43,689 bases of DNA. It comes from an uncultured Lachnospiraceae bacterium (GTDB lineage: Bacteria; Bacillota; Clostridia; Lachnospirales; Lachnospiraceae). The stretch lies in assembly GCA_910578175.1 (NCBI GenBank), contig CAJTPF010000001.1, positions 211,849 through 255,537 of the forward strand, in the 5' to 3' direction. How positions within the stretch are numbered: position 1 is the first letter of the stretch; the number at the start of each line of letters is the position of its first letter. The notes under the pieces are model-generated. The model did no database searches. It worked only from the letters and a program-made list of their open reading frames with translations, and was not told the origin of the DNA. Below are positions 15,898-25,400 of this stretch, piece by piece. Both the position numbers and the translations under genes were made by a program.

Positions 15898-16557
15898 ATG
15901 GTAAAATGCTTCGTACAAATATTAAACGTTGGTTTTGGTATTATTAATAACACCCAGCCGGTGGAAGACAAAAATCCGGAAGTGATCATGGAAATGGTCA
16001 TGGGACTGGATGATCCGGCAAGGGATATCCGGATCATCGGTTTTAGAACTTATGATATGGATACGGATACCGGAGTTATGAGTAATCAGAGCGGAATCTA
16101 TTATTTGGAAGGTGAAGAATTTACATATCCGAAGGTTGACCAGGAGATTGCTTCTTTTATGAAGAATACTGGTGTCGAGTATGAAAAAGGTCAGCAGCTG
16201 ATCAAGGTTAAGAAACCGAATGTAATGGTTTATCCGTTCAATGCCAATGATACGATCCTGGATACGGCTGCGGTTCTTATTAAGATGAAGATCCGGAAAG
16301 AAGAAGAACGTCGTGTAAGACTGGAAGAAGAAATCGTAACCTATAAAAATAATCTCGTTCTGGATTTAAAGAAGGTTGCGGAATATGTTGAAAATAACCA
16401 GTTTAATACGATTCCTCTTGTGGATGCAGGAGATAACGTGAAAGTTCTGAATGTCTTAGGTGATAAAGGAAATTTCAATAAACATATTGAACATATGAGA
16501 AATATTCGTGTGGAAATAATGGCTATTGATAAATTTCTTCGGGAAAATGCGATGTAG
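15898..16557 (+). CDS. Conserved-looking soluble protein of unknown function
   Basis: The start at 15898 is preferred because GGGG (15885-15888) lies nine bases upstream; two further ATGs at 15883 and 15889 sit on or before that site. The 219-residue product is soluble and mixed alpha/beta at the N-terminus (about 1-120), with a charged helical stretch (about 125-165, KIRKEEERRVRLEEEI) that could form a coiled coil and a helical C-terminus. No catalytic motif, signal peptide or membrane segment is visible. It is a stand-alone unit between its own near-consensus promoter and a strong terminator, which suggests substantial expression. I do not recognise the family. Confidence 0.85.
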   Translation: MVKCFVQILNVGFGIINNTQPVEDKNPEVIMEMVMGLDDPARDIRIIGFRTYDMDTDTGVMSNQSGIYYLEGEEFTYPKVDQEIASFMKNTGVEYEKGQQLIKVKKPNVMVYPFNANDTILDTAAVLIKMKIRKEEERRVRLEEEIVTYKNNLVLDLKKVAEYVENNQFNTIPLVDAGDNVKVLNVLGDKGNFNKHIEHMRNIRVEIMAIDKFLRENAM

Positions 16558-16570
16558 ATACAGTGGATGT

Positions 16571-16603
16571 AAAAAAGGAGTTGTTGCCGGCAACTCCTTT
16601 TTT
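16571..16603. terminator. Bidirectional terminator
   Basis: AAAAAAGGAGTTG and CAACTCCTTTTTT pair around a short loop, with A-run and T-run on either side. It ends the 15898 gene on the plus strand and azlD on the minus strand. Confidence 0.9.
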
Positions 16604-16606
16604 ACA

Positions 16607-16909
16607 TTATAAAAACAGCTGTGTAATAAATACGGCCAGCATGGAGCATAACGCTACCACTACGAGACTTTTTTCTCTATATGCCAGCAACAGTGCAGTC
16701 AGTGTTCCGATCATGGCAGTGACCGTACCGGATGTAGACGTAAAAATATCCGGAAAAGTCAGGGAAGCCAGTACGGCATAGGGAACATAATATAAAAAAG
16801 ATTTAATATATTCGGAAGTGATTTCTTTTCGAAATACTGCCATGGGAAGTACACGGGGAAGATATGTTACCAGTGCCATCAGTATAACGGCGGTCAGGGC
16901 TTTTTCCAT
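16607..16909 (-). CDS. azlD: AzlD-type branched-chain amino acid exporter small subunit
   Basis: The 100-residue protein is entirely hydrophobic, with about four membrane segments and the family N-terminal pattern LVTYLPRVLPMAVF. AzlD pairs with AzlC to export branched-chain amino acids or their analogues. Its ATG directly follows the azlC TAA, and the ribosome binding site AAGGAGG lies inside azlC, so the two are translationally linked. It terminates at the shared hairpin at 16571-16603. Confidence 0.88.
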   Translation of the reverse strand: MEKALTAVILMALVTYLPRVLPMAVFRKEITSEYIKSFLYYVPYAVLASLTFPDIFTSTSGTVTAMIGTLTALLLAYREKSLVVVALCSMLAVFITQLFL

Positions 16910-17626
16910 TTATTCGTCCTCCTTTTTATTGACAGGATAGAAATATGCAGCAGCCATGGAAGCGGAAACGGTTGCTATGATCGTGCAGAATCCGTCGGAT
17001 ATAAATTCGAATACAGGTATATACCGGATCAGGCATGTGATTGTAATGGATATCAGAATAACATACAGGACGGGAGTCTGTTTCTTTGCGGGAGGAATGA
17101 TGATGGCAATGAACATGGCATACAGGGCGATGCCCATGGCTCCCTTTGCTGTTTCCGGAAGGATTCCCGAGGTACAGGCGCCTAAGAAGGTTCCGGCCGA
17201 CCAGCCAAGGTACGGCAGTGTGATCAATCCGTACATATAAGAGCCGGAAATATTTTTTGGCTCTGTCGATGCAATGGCAAAGGTTTCATCCGTGATTCCG
17301 AAGCTGAATAAAAGTCTGTGAAATAAAGGGGTACCGGATTCCATTTTCTGCGACAGGGAAAGCGACATAAGCATATATCTCATGTTGATCACAAAGGTTG
17401 TAAGCGTGATTTCAATATATGTGCCTCCGGATATGATTAAGTTGGTTCCGGCAAATTGTCCGGAACTGGTAAGGTTTGTCATGGAAATTAAAACTGCCAG
17501 CCAGACCGGAAGTCCTGCGCTGACTGCCATAAAACCAAATGTAAAGGAAACCGGAAGATATCCAAGGCCGATGGGCAGCCCTTTAATAAGTCCGTTTTTA
17601 AATTGTTGTTTTTTTGTACCGTTCAT
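16910..17626 (-). CDS. azlC: AzlC-type branched-chain amino acid exporter large subunit
   Basis: The 238-residue integral membrane protein begins with the typical GLPIGLGYLPVSFTFGFMA. The segments NLTSSGQFAGTNLI and FVINMRYMLMSLSLSQK are the AzlC signature. Together with AzlD it forms an efflux complex in the cytoplasmic membrane. Upstream on the minus strand an extended -10 element TGCTATAAT (17671-17663) provides a promoter. No Lrp/AzlB regulator gene is adjacent. Confidence 0.92.
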   Translation of the reverse strand: MNGTKKQQFKNGLIKGLPIGLGYLPVSFTFGFMAVSAGLPVWLAVLISMTNLTSSGQFAGTNLIISGGTYIEITLTTFVINMRYMLMSLSLSQKMESGTPLFHRLLFSFGITDETFAIASTEPKNISGSYMYGLITLPYLGWSAGTFLGACTSGILPETAKGAMGIALYAMFIAIIIPPAKKQTPVLYVILISITITCLIRYIPVFEFISDGFCTIIATVSASMAAAYFYPVNKKEDE

Positions 17627-17662
17627 TGTTCCTATCCTTCGTTAAGACTTTTTTGCATAGCG

Positions 17663-17671
17663 ATTATAGCA
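17663..17671 (-). promoter_or_regulatory. Extended -10 promoter of azlCD
   Basis: On the minus strand TGC-TATAAT is a perfect extended -10 element, about 37 bases before the azlC start. The -35 region is poor (TTGTGT), as is usual for extended -10 promoters. Confidence 0.6.
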
Positions 17672-17702
17672 TTTACTTTTTAGAAACACAAGTAACTTTC
17701 AC

Positions 17703-17734
17703 TTGCAAAAAACAAAGCATTCAAGTATTATACT
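17703..17734 (+). promoter_or_regulatory. Probable promoter of the CPBP gene
   Basis: TTGCAA (17703-17708), 17 bases and TATTAT (17726-17731), overlapping an alternative TATACT (17729-17734). It lies back to back with the azlC promoter. Confidence 0.5.
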
Positions 17735-17778
17735 ATATAGAATGGTACTATTAGTACAGAAATGAGAAAACAGGTCAA

Positions 17779-18657
17779 GTGGAAAATCGATGGAACAGAA
17801 ATCAATCTTTAGAGGAATATAATCGAATAAAATATGTGGCGGGAATCCTTTATCCGCCGGTTTTGTATGCTTTTCTGCTAATGGCGGTGCAGTTTGCAGG
17901 CACCATTTATTATGGATATGCGTATGCCTCTTCCATTGGTGAGAAAATTACTTTTGATCAATCCCGTGATTTTATAGAAAATGTGGAACGGCTGGTACTG
18001 GAGCATAATCATTTACTGACAATGATATCCGCGGTGATGGGTCTGGCAGTTTTTCTGTATATATATGAAGGGGATGCAAAACGCAGCGGAAGATCTGGGT
18101 TTATCAGGCAGGTAAAAGATATTAAAACATACAGGCTTGGATATCTGATCATCCTCGGATGCGTGGGAAATATCGGACTCAGCCGCCTGTTATCCCTGTT
18201 GCCGCTGGATAATATCATCGGCAGTTACAGGGATACCCAGGAATCCTTACTGGCCGGCAGGCTTATGATACAGATTTTATCGGTATCCGTTCTTGTTCCG
18301 GTTACGGAGGAACTGGTTTACCGGGGACTGGTATGCGAGCGGATCCGGCGGCTGTTGGGAGAAAAGCTTGCGGTCTTTATATCTGCCGGTGTGTTTGCAG
18401 TTTTTCATTTCAATCTGCTTCAGGGGATTTATGCATTGATTGCCGGAGTTGTATTGGGGTATGTTTATCTGAAATACGATTCTGTTGTTTATTGCATGAT
18501 TTTGCATGGAATTGCCAATCTGACCGCTGTTCTGGTGAATTATTTCAGCATTTCCGGTTATATTAATAACCATATCATACTTTATCTGGTGGTTATGCTG
18601 GCAGAGCTGGCAGTATCTGTGGCTGTGGCGGAAAAGATTTATAAAAGCAGGGACTGA
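17779..18657 (+). CDS. CPBP-family intramembrane glutamic endopeptidase-like protein
   Basis: The 292-residue polytopic membrane protein has about seven or eight hydrophobic segments. It carries the CPBP (Abi/CAAX-type) motifs: EELVYRGLVCERI with the paired glutamates and downstream arginine, FAVFHFNLLQG with the conserved His, and the C-terminal ILHGIANL. These residues form the intramembrane active site. Bacterial members are linked to peptide maturation, bacteriocin immunity or signalling, but the substrate here is unknown. The start is a GTG at 17779 with only a weak AGGT three bases away. A GTG twenty codons later is an alternative, so the N-terminus is uncertain. Confidence 0.85.
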   Translation: MENRWNRNQSLEEYNRIKYVAGILYPPVLYAFLLMAVQFAGTIYYGYAYASSIGEKITFDQSRDFIENVERLVLEHNHLLTMISAVMGLAVFLYIYEGDAKRSGRSGFIRQVKDIKTYRLGYLIILGCVGNIGLSRLLSLLPLDNIIGSYRDTQESLLAGRLMIQILSVSVLVPVTEELVYRGLVCERIRRLLGEKLAVFISAGVFAVFHFNLLQGIYALIAGVVLGYVYLKYDSVVYCMILHGIANLTAVLVNYFSISGYINNHIILYLVVMLAELAVSVAVAEKIYKSRD

Positions 18658-18695
18658 TATGGGATTCGCATAGCTGAAATTAAATAAAAAAACAT

Positions 18696-18724
18696 TTGAT
18701 AAATTTCATACAGTGTGTTACATT
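18696..18724 (+). promoter_or_regulatory. Probable promoter of glf
   Basis: TTGATA (18696-18701), 17 bases and TACATT (18719-18724), about 25 bases before the glf ATG. Confidence 0.45.
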
Positions 18725-18749
18725 AGTTTTCGAAGAAATGAGGTAAAAG

Positions 18750-19889
18750 ATGTACGATTGTATAATTGTGGGTGCTGGAGTTGCCGGAGCGGTAACTGCC
18801 AGAAAACTGGCGGAGCATGATAAAAAAATACTAATACTGGAACAGAGAGACCATATAGGCGGAAATTGTTATGACTATATGGATCCAAACGGAATTTTAA
18901 TTCATAAATATGGTCCTCATATATTTCATACCAACAGTGACGAAGTATATGAGTTTTTGTCCAGGTTTACGGATTGGTCGGATTATCATCATCAGGTGCT
19001 GGCGTATGTAGATGGAAAATATATACCGGTACCTTTTAATCTGAATACGCTGGATCTGATATATGAATCAAAAAAGGCTTCTGTACTGCGGAAGAAGTTA
19101 ATCGATAAATACGGATATGGCAGCAGGGTTGCCATTTTGGAACTGATGCAGGAAGATGACGAAGAAATCCGGGAAATAGCGGATTATGTGTATCAGAATA
19201 TATTTTTAAAATATACAATGAAACAGTGGGGACAGACGCCGGAGCAGGTAGACGGTTCCGTAACTGCCAGGGTTCCTGTTTTAATCTCAGAGGATAACGG
19301 ATATTTTCAGGACAGATATCAGGGGATGCCCGGGGATGGTTATACAAAAATGTTTGAGACTATGCTTTCGCATGACGGAATCGATATTCGTTTATCCGTG
19401 AATGCAGGGGAACTGTTGCGGTTTGGCGAAGAGGGGATTTTCTTTTTGGACAGGCCGTATTCCGGCGAAATAGTCTACACCGGACCGATAGATGAATTGT
19501 TTGACCGGGTGTATGGAAGTCTGCCGTACCGGACGCTTAGGTTTGAATATGAAGAATGGAAACAGGAATCCTATCAGCCGGCAGCGGTAGTGAATTATAC
19601 CGTAAGTGAAGATTTTACAAGAATTACGGAATTTAAGAAACTTACCGGTCAGAAGTCGGAACATACCACCATTGTAAAAGAGTATTCCGACGATTATACG
19701 GGAAAGCTGGATGAGATTCCATATTATGCCATACTGAATGAGAAAAATATTGATTTATATAAAAAATATCTGAAACTGACTGAAAAATATGAGAAGTTAC
19801 ATATGTTGGGCAGACTGGCGGAATATAAGTATTATAATATTGATGCAATTACACTGAAAGCATTGAAACTGGCTGAACGATTGATTTAG
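18750..19889 (+). CDS. glf: UDP-galactopyranose mutase
   Basis: This FAD enzyme interconverts UDP-galactopyranose and UDP-galactofuranose. The 379 residues are the bacterial UGM length. The N-terminal FAD motif is IIVGAGVAGAVTARKL, followed by RDHIGGNCYDY and HKYGPHIFHTN. The conserved NYT and the C-terminal LGRLAEYKYYNID are also present. It is immediately followed by a family 2 glycosyltransferase, which suggests a galactofuranose-containing surface glycan. AGGTAAA lies upstream of the ATG. Confidence 0.95.
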   Translation: MYDCIIVGAGVAGAVTARKLAEHDKKILILEQRDHIGGNCYDYMDPNGILIHKYGPHIFHTNSDEVYEFLSRFTDWSDYHHQVLAYVDGKYIPVPFNLNTLDLIYESKKASVLRKKLIDKYGYGSRVAILELMQEDDEEIREIADYVYQNIFLKYTMKQWGQTPEQVDGSVTARVPVLISEDNGYFQDRYQGMPGDGYTKMFETMLSHDGIDIRLSVNAGELLRFGEEGIFFLDRPYSGEIVYTGPIDELFDRVYGSLPYRTLRFEYEEWKQESYQPAAVVNYTVSEDFTRITEFKKLTGQKSEHTTIVKEYSDDYTGKLDEIPYYAILNEKNIDLYKKYLKLTEKYEKLHMLGRLAEYKYYNIDAITLKALKLAERLI

Positions 19890-19914
19890 TTTATTAGAAA
19901 AGAGGATTAGTACA

Positions 19915-20931
19915 TTGAAGATTTTAACCATTGTTGTTCCGTGCTATAATTCTGAAGCATATATGAAAAAATGCATAGATAGTGTACTGACTGGCGGAGA
20001 AGATGTGGAAATAATTATTGTGGATGACGGCTCTAAGGATAAAACGGCAATGATTGCGGATGAATATGCCCGGAATCATAGTACGGTCATAAAGGTAGTT
20101 CATCAGGAAAACGGCGGACACGGAGAAGCAGTCAATACCGGACTCAGGAATGCTTCCGGTATCTTTTTTAAGGTAGTGGACAGTGATGACTGGGTGGATG
20201 AAGCCGCCTACAAAAAGGTGTTAAAAGCATTGAAGAGTGCTATAAAGATGGAGTCGGAACTGGACCTGCTTCTGACCAACTTTGTCTATGACAAAGTCGG
20301 GGTGCGCAGGAAGAAGACCATGCGGTATAAGCATGCGCTGAAAGAACATACGCTGCTTACCTGGAGTGACGGCGTGCGATTTAATAAATTTCAGTATATT
20401 CTGATGCATTCTGTCATATACCGGACACAGATGCTGAGGGACTGTAATCTGGAACTCCCAAAGCATACATTTTATGTTGATAATATTTTTATATTCAAAC
20501 CGTTGCCATATGTAAGAAAACTTTATTATCTGGACGTGGATTTTTACCATTACTTTATCGGTAGAAATGACCAGTCCGTAAATGAAAAAGTCATGATATC
20601 AAGGCTTGACCAGCAGATCCGCGTGAACAAATGCATGATAGATTTTTTTAGTGAAGCGGAAATAGAGGACAGGCGTCTGTATAAATACATGTTTCAATAT
20701 CTGGATATGATGATGTGCGTGTCATCCATTATGGCAATCCTGTCCAAAGACAGGGGAAAACTGGAGCAGAAAGCAGAACTATGGCAATATCTGAAAGAGA
20801 AAGACCTGGAGCTGTATCATGCATTGAGAACCACGGTATTCGGAATCTGGATGAATCTTCCGGGACATAGCGGAAGAATGCTGTCAAAGAGCGGGTATAA
20901 GGTGATGCAGAAAGTATTCGGCTTTAATTAG
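19915..20931 (+). CDS. Family 2 glycosyltransferase, likely galactofuranose-related
   Basis: The 338-residue protein has a GT-A domain at the N-terminus: VVPCYNSEAYMKKCIDSVL, the nucleotide-binding IIIVDDGSKDKT, GHGEAVNTGLRNA and the metal-binding VVDSDDWVD. The C-terminal part (about 230-338) is helical and shows no clear membrane helix. The start is a TTG with GAGG upstream, because no ATG precedes the catalytic motif. Its placement 25 bases after glf implies co-transcription and suggests it uses UDP-galactofuranose or extends the same glycan. That substrate is an inference. Confidence 0.88.
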   Translation: MKILTIVVPCYNSEAYMKKCIDSVLTGGEDVEIIIVDDGSKDKTAMIADEYARNHSTVIKVVHQENGGHGEAVNTGLRNASGIFFKVVDSDDWVDEAAYKKVLKALKSAIKMESELDLLLTNFVYDKVGVRRKKTMRYKHALKEHTLLTWSDGVRFNKFQYILMHSVIYRTQMLRDCNLELPKHTFYVDNIFIFKPLPYVRKLYYLDVDFYHYFIGRNDQSVNEKVMISRLDQQIRVNKCMIDFFSEAEIEDRRLYKYMFQYLDMMMCVSSIMAILSKDRGKLEQKAELWQYLKEKDLELYHALRTTVFGIWMNLPGHSGRMLSKSGYKVMQKVFGFN

Positions 20932-21063
20932 ATATGGTTACGGTTCAGACAGAATGGGGGAGATGAATTGTGGATTTGGCGGACTGACGCAGTTAGATCC
21001 GGGGAAGTTGGATAGTGCGTAGGGGCGACAAACAAATAAAAAAGACTTCCTCAATCCTTAAAA

Positions 21064-21098
21064 GGCTATGACAGTAACGGTTATAGTCTTTTTTGTTT
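21064..21098 (+). terminator. Intrinsic terminator after the glf operon
   Basis: GGCTATGAC and GTTATAGTC pair (two wobbles) around AGTAACG and are followed by TTTTTTGTTTT. Confidence 0.75.
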
Positions 21099-21151
21099 TG
21101 GTCATATTAAATTTTTCCTTTGCTTATTGAGCCTGTCCACTGCAAGTTTTC

Positions 21152-21179
21152 AAACTGTCGTAGTCCTACGGCAGTTTTT
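21152..21179 (+). terminator. Second intrinsic terminator before sbcD
   Basis: AAACTGTCGTA pairs with TACGGCAGTTT (one wobble) around GTCC and is followed by a short T-run. It lies directly against the sbcD -10 element, so read-through from upstream would be blocked. Confidence 0.7.
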
Positions 21180-21180
21180 A

Positions 21181-21189
21181 TGTTATAAT
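21181..21189 (+). promoter_or_regulatory. Extended -10 promoter of sbcDC
   Basis: TGT-TATAAT is a perfect extended -10 element. The transcript would start near 21196 with a leader of about 38 bases. The -35 region falls inside the preceding hairpin and is not conserved. Confidence 0.6.
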
Positions 21190-21233
21190 ATGACACATAT
21201 GATAACTTTTTCAGGAAGCGAGGGGTACAGGAT

Positions 21234-22400
21234 ATGAAGATTTTTCACATTTCGGATCTGCACATTGGCAAGCAGCTGCATTACTATAGCCTGAGTGAGG
21301 AGCAGAGATATATTTTATCCCGGATAGCTGATAAAGCGGAAGAATACCGGCCGGATGTTATTCTGATTGCCGGAGATATTTATGATAAGTCGGTGCCGTC
21401 CGGGGAAGCTTATGAGATTTTTGATGAATTTTTAAATCATCTGGCGGATATCCGGCCTTCGATCCCGGTACTGATCATAGCGGGGAACCATGACAATGCG
21501 AAACGGCTGAAGTATGCGGGGGCGTTTCTGGAAAGACAGAATATTTATATATCGGTTTTGCCGCCGCAGGAGAAAAATGAATTTTTAAAAAGGATCGTGT
21601 TAACGGATGAATATGGTGAGATAAATTTTTATTTACTACCTTTTACCAAACCTGGATATGTAAGACAGCTGTTTGGGGATAGTGAGATACAGGATTATAA
21701 CGGCGCTGTTAAAGCTTTGATCGGGCGGGAACGGATCGACTGGTCCAAGCGGAATGTACTGCTGGCACATCAGTTTTTTGTATCCGGCGGACAGGAGCCG
21801 GATAAATGCGGTTCGGAACTGAACTATATATCCGTAGGCGGGATTGACAGTGTGGATGTTGAATGCGTACGGAAGTTTGATTATGTGGCGCTGGGACATC
21901 TTCATGGGGAACAGGCCATTGGCGGACCCCATATCCGATACAGCGGAACGCCGATGAAGTATTCCGTCAGTGAGGAAAAGCATGTTAAAGGCATTACAAT
22001 GGTAACGCTGGGAGCAAAAGGCAGCGAAATAGAATATGAACGGATACCGCTTGTCATGGCCAGGGATGTAAGAAGGATCGAAGGAACGTTAGAGGAAGTC
22101 ATTGCACAGGCAGCGGAGGATAACAGAGATGATTATGTCAGTATCACGCTGACGGACGAGGAGAGCCTGTACCGGCCCAAAGACCAGTTAGAGGAGCATT
22201 ATACCCGCATATTGGAAGTGCGGCTGGAAAATCGTAATATCCGTTCCAGATTAAGCAGGATGGAAGAACCCGGGGAACATCTGGAACCGTTAGCGGCATT
22301 TGCGGAATTTTATCAGGTCATGCATGACCAGCCCATCAGCGAAAAGGAAATTAAGGTTATGACCGAAATCATCAGTGAATTGAAAAATGCACGGGAATAG
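21234..22400 (+). CDS. sbcD: Nuclease SbcCD subunit D (Mre11-type)
   Basis: This calcineurin-like phosphoesterase nuclease partners with SbcC to open hairpins and process double-strand breaks. The 388 residues hold the metal-binding motifs in order: SDLHIGK (Asp8, His10), AGDIYDK, AGNHDN and the late VALGHLHG, then a capping domain (about 280-388). The ATG has a purine-rich GAGGGGTACAGGA upstream. It lies nine bases before sbcC and forms a two-gene operon with it. Confidence 0.95.
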   Translation: MKIFHISDLHIGKQLHYYSLSEEQRYILSRIADKAEEYRPDVILIAGDIYDKSVPSGEAYEIFDEFLNHLADIRPSIPVLIIAGNHDNAKRLKYAGAFLERQNIYISVLPPQEKNEFLKRIVLTDEYGEINFYLLPFTKPGYVRQLFGDSEIQDYNGAVKALIGRERIDWSKRNVLLAHQFFVSGGQEPDKCGSELNYISVGGIDSVDVECVRKFDYVALGHLHGEQAIGGPHIRYSGTPMKYSVSEEKHVKGITMVTLGAKGSEIEYERIPLVMARDVRRIEGTLEEVIAQAAEDNRDDYVSITLTDEESLYRPKDQLEEHYTRILEVRLENRNIRSRLSRMEEPGEHLEPLAAFAEFYQVMHDQPISEKEIKVMTEIISELKNARE

Positions 22401-22409
22401 GGGGCAGAA

Positions 22410-25400
22410 ATGAAACCAATATACATTAAAATGAAAGCGTTCGGTTCTTATCAGGAGGAAACCGTAGATTTTTCGGATGTAAACAGCGGATTGTTTCTGA
22501 TAACGGGAGATACCGGCGCTGGAAAAACAACGATTTTTGATGCGATCACTTATGCATTATACGGAAAAACCAGCGGCGGAAAACGGAACGGAGAGATGAT
22601 GTGCAGTCAGTATGCCTCTGCCGGAACGATGACGGAGGTGGAATTTCGATTTTTGTATAATAACAGTGAATATACGGTATGCCGGAGGCCGGAACAGCCC
22701 AAATGGAAAAAAACGGAACAGGGCGGAACCGGATATTATAAACAATTAAAGACAATGGCACCGGCCTTTGTGGAACTGACTATGCCGGATGGTATAGTGT
22801 GGCAGGGAAAGAAACGGGAGACAGATAGCAAAATAGAAGAGATCATCGGATTAAATGTGGAACAGTTTACCCAGATTGCCATGCTGGCCCAGGGGGAATT
22901 TATGAAACTGTTGCATGCGACATCAGAAGAGCGGAAGGAAATTTTCGCCAGGATCTTTGATACCAGATTTTATGCCCGGATAGAGAAAAAAATCAGTGAG
23001 CGTTCCAAAGAAATGAATCAGCGGCTGACTGAAAATAAACAGGACATCCTCAGGGAACTGGAGAGGATCCGGTGTGTCGAAAACAGCAGTTATCAGCAGA
23101 TATGGGATTCTTATGAAGAAAAATTCAGTGAAAGTGATAAAGAGGGTCTGTTAAAACTGGTTTCGGATATCTGTCTGGAAGGCGAAAGGATAAAAAGAGA
23201 AACAGAGGAAGAGAAAGAGAAAACGGGAAGAAAACTGGAGGCTGTAAAAAAAGAACTACAATTTGCCGAAATGACCAATGGGATTTTTATCCAATTGGAG
23301 GAGACAGAAAAACAGCAGCAGGAATTGGAAACAGAATTGCCCCGGATAAAAGAATCGGAAGAAAAGGTGAAAAAAGGCCAACGGGCAGCTGAGGTTCGGA
23401 AAGATTATCAGAATCTGCAGGAAAAAAAAGAGACTTTGGAAAACCGTAAATTCCGGATTACCGAATTAGAGCAGTGGATGAAAAAAAATCTTCCAGAGTT
23501 AGAGATATTAAAAGACCGGGCACGGGAAGCGGCAGAGCAATATGCGAATCAATCGCCGGAACTGCATGGAGCAATTGCGGACCTGCGTAGAAATTTAGAA
23601 AGATATGATGAACTGGAGAACCGGAAGGTAAAATATGCGAAAATAGAAACGGAATTTCAGAAGACACAGAATAAAGTAAAGGAATTGGAACAAAACAGGG
23701 AGACACGTAAAAAAGAACAGGAAGAAATATCTGCTGCCACGGAGGAAATAAAAAAAAGAACGGAAAACATGGAAGTTCTGGAAGAACGGACAGATAAAGA
23801 GAGAAACAGGCAGGTAAGATTGGAAGATATCCGCAGTTATCTGCCAGAATTGGAAAGACAGGAAAGAGAATTAAAAAAATCATGGGATATATATGAAGCT
23901 GCATTAAGAGAAGAGAAAACAAAGCAGGCAGAGTATGATGATATATATCATAGATTTATAGAGAGCCAGGCAATTATTCTGCGCTCCGGTTTAAAAGAAG
24001 GAGACCCCTGTCCTGTATGCGGAAGTATTCATCATGTGATACCGGAAGACGGGAGAATGGAGAAAATAGATTCTGTGGATGAAAAGATGCTGCGGAAAGC
24101 AAAAACAGATCTGGACAGGGCAGCAGAGGACAAGCTTCGTGCAGATAAATACAGGCAGAAGAATGAGATGGATGTGAGAAATACCGGATGTTTGCTGGAA
24201 AATGAATATAGTAAGCTGTATGGAACAGAGCTGATTCTTTCCGAAAATACCGCAGAGGAGATTGAATCGGATTATCAGGAAGTAAAAAAGGTTATAGAAG
24301 AACTGGAAGAGCGCAGAAAAACAGCGGAGCAAAATATTAAGATACTGGAAGAGAATGAAAAACGATTAAAGGAAATCACTGCAGAATCAGAACGTCTGGC
24401 AGAGCGTTTGGAAGAGAAACGGGGAGAGATGAAACAGTCTGAGCTGCAAATGGCGGAATGTGCAGCCGGTTTAAACCAGATCAAGGAGACACTACGCTAT
24501 CAGGATAAGAAACAAGCGGAAAAGATACTGAAGGAAAAGGAAGCAGAGATTGACGGATTAAAAGAAACAAAAGAAAAGACGGAAAAAGAATTTCAGAAAT
24601 TTGAACAGACGGTAAATGAAAAGAAAGGGATGCTGACTTCGGAACGGGAAAATCTGCTCCGGGATGAGAAAGGATTCCGTTTGGCAAACGATATTTATGA
24701 AAAAAATCTCGAAACACAGGGTTTTGAAAGCACGGAAGCTTTTACAAATGCAGTTTTGTCAGGGGAAGAAATTCAGAAGCTGAAAGATACCATTCAGAAA
24801 TTTAGAGACAAAGAATTACTGGTTCATAATAATCTGGAACGGTTGAAACGGGAGGCAGAGGGAAAAGAGAAAATCGATACTTCCGAAAATCAGATCAGAC
24901 AGCAGGATTTAATGAACAGGCTGGAAGGTTTAGACCGGGAAGAAAAAGAACTTTTTAATATGGATAAGATTAATCAGACGGCATACCGGAATAGCCGGAA
25001 ACTTTATACACAGAGGGAAATATGGAAAGAGCAGGCGGCGGTCATTGATATGTTAAATAGAACCGCCAACGGAGGAATATCTAAAAAGCGTATAAATTTT
25101 CAGACCTATATCCAGAGACGTTATTTCCGGCAGATCATCGAATATGCCAACCGGAGGCTCTATCCCATGTCCGGCGGCCAGTTTATTCTGCAGTGCAGGG
25201 AATTTGGGGATTTGGGGACCCGGGGAAGCGTAGGACTGGATCTGGATGTCTACAGTATAGTCAATGACCGGGTCCGGGATGTTAAGACGCTGTCCGGCGG
25301 AGAATCTTTTATGGCCGCCCTGTCCATGGCCCTGGGGATGGCGGATATTATTCAGAACAACCTGGGAAGTATCCATATTGATACCATGTTTATTGACGAA

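Larger units (their letters stand above)
20932..21233. other. Intergenic region with two terminators and the sbcD promoter; no supported gene
   Basis: The 302 bases hold terminator hairpins at 21064-21098 and 21152-21179 and an extended -10 element at 21181-21189. The part 20932-21060 shows only a 22-codon open frame from 20954 without family features; I do not call it. Confidence 0.7.

Noticed and set aside
20954..21022. 22-codon frame after the glycosyltransferase gene
   Set aside because: Too short, no family resemblance, and the nearby purine-rich sequence is not placed as a ribosome binding site.
22546..25376. Several minus-strand frames of 60-154 codons inside sbcC
   Set aside because: They are antisense to the coiled-coil coding region, rich in Ser/Phe/Leu as expected from reverse-complemented Glu/Lys codons, and have no start signals.
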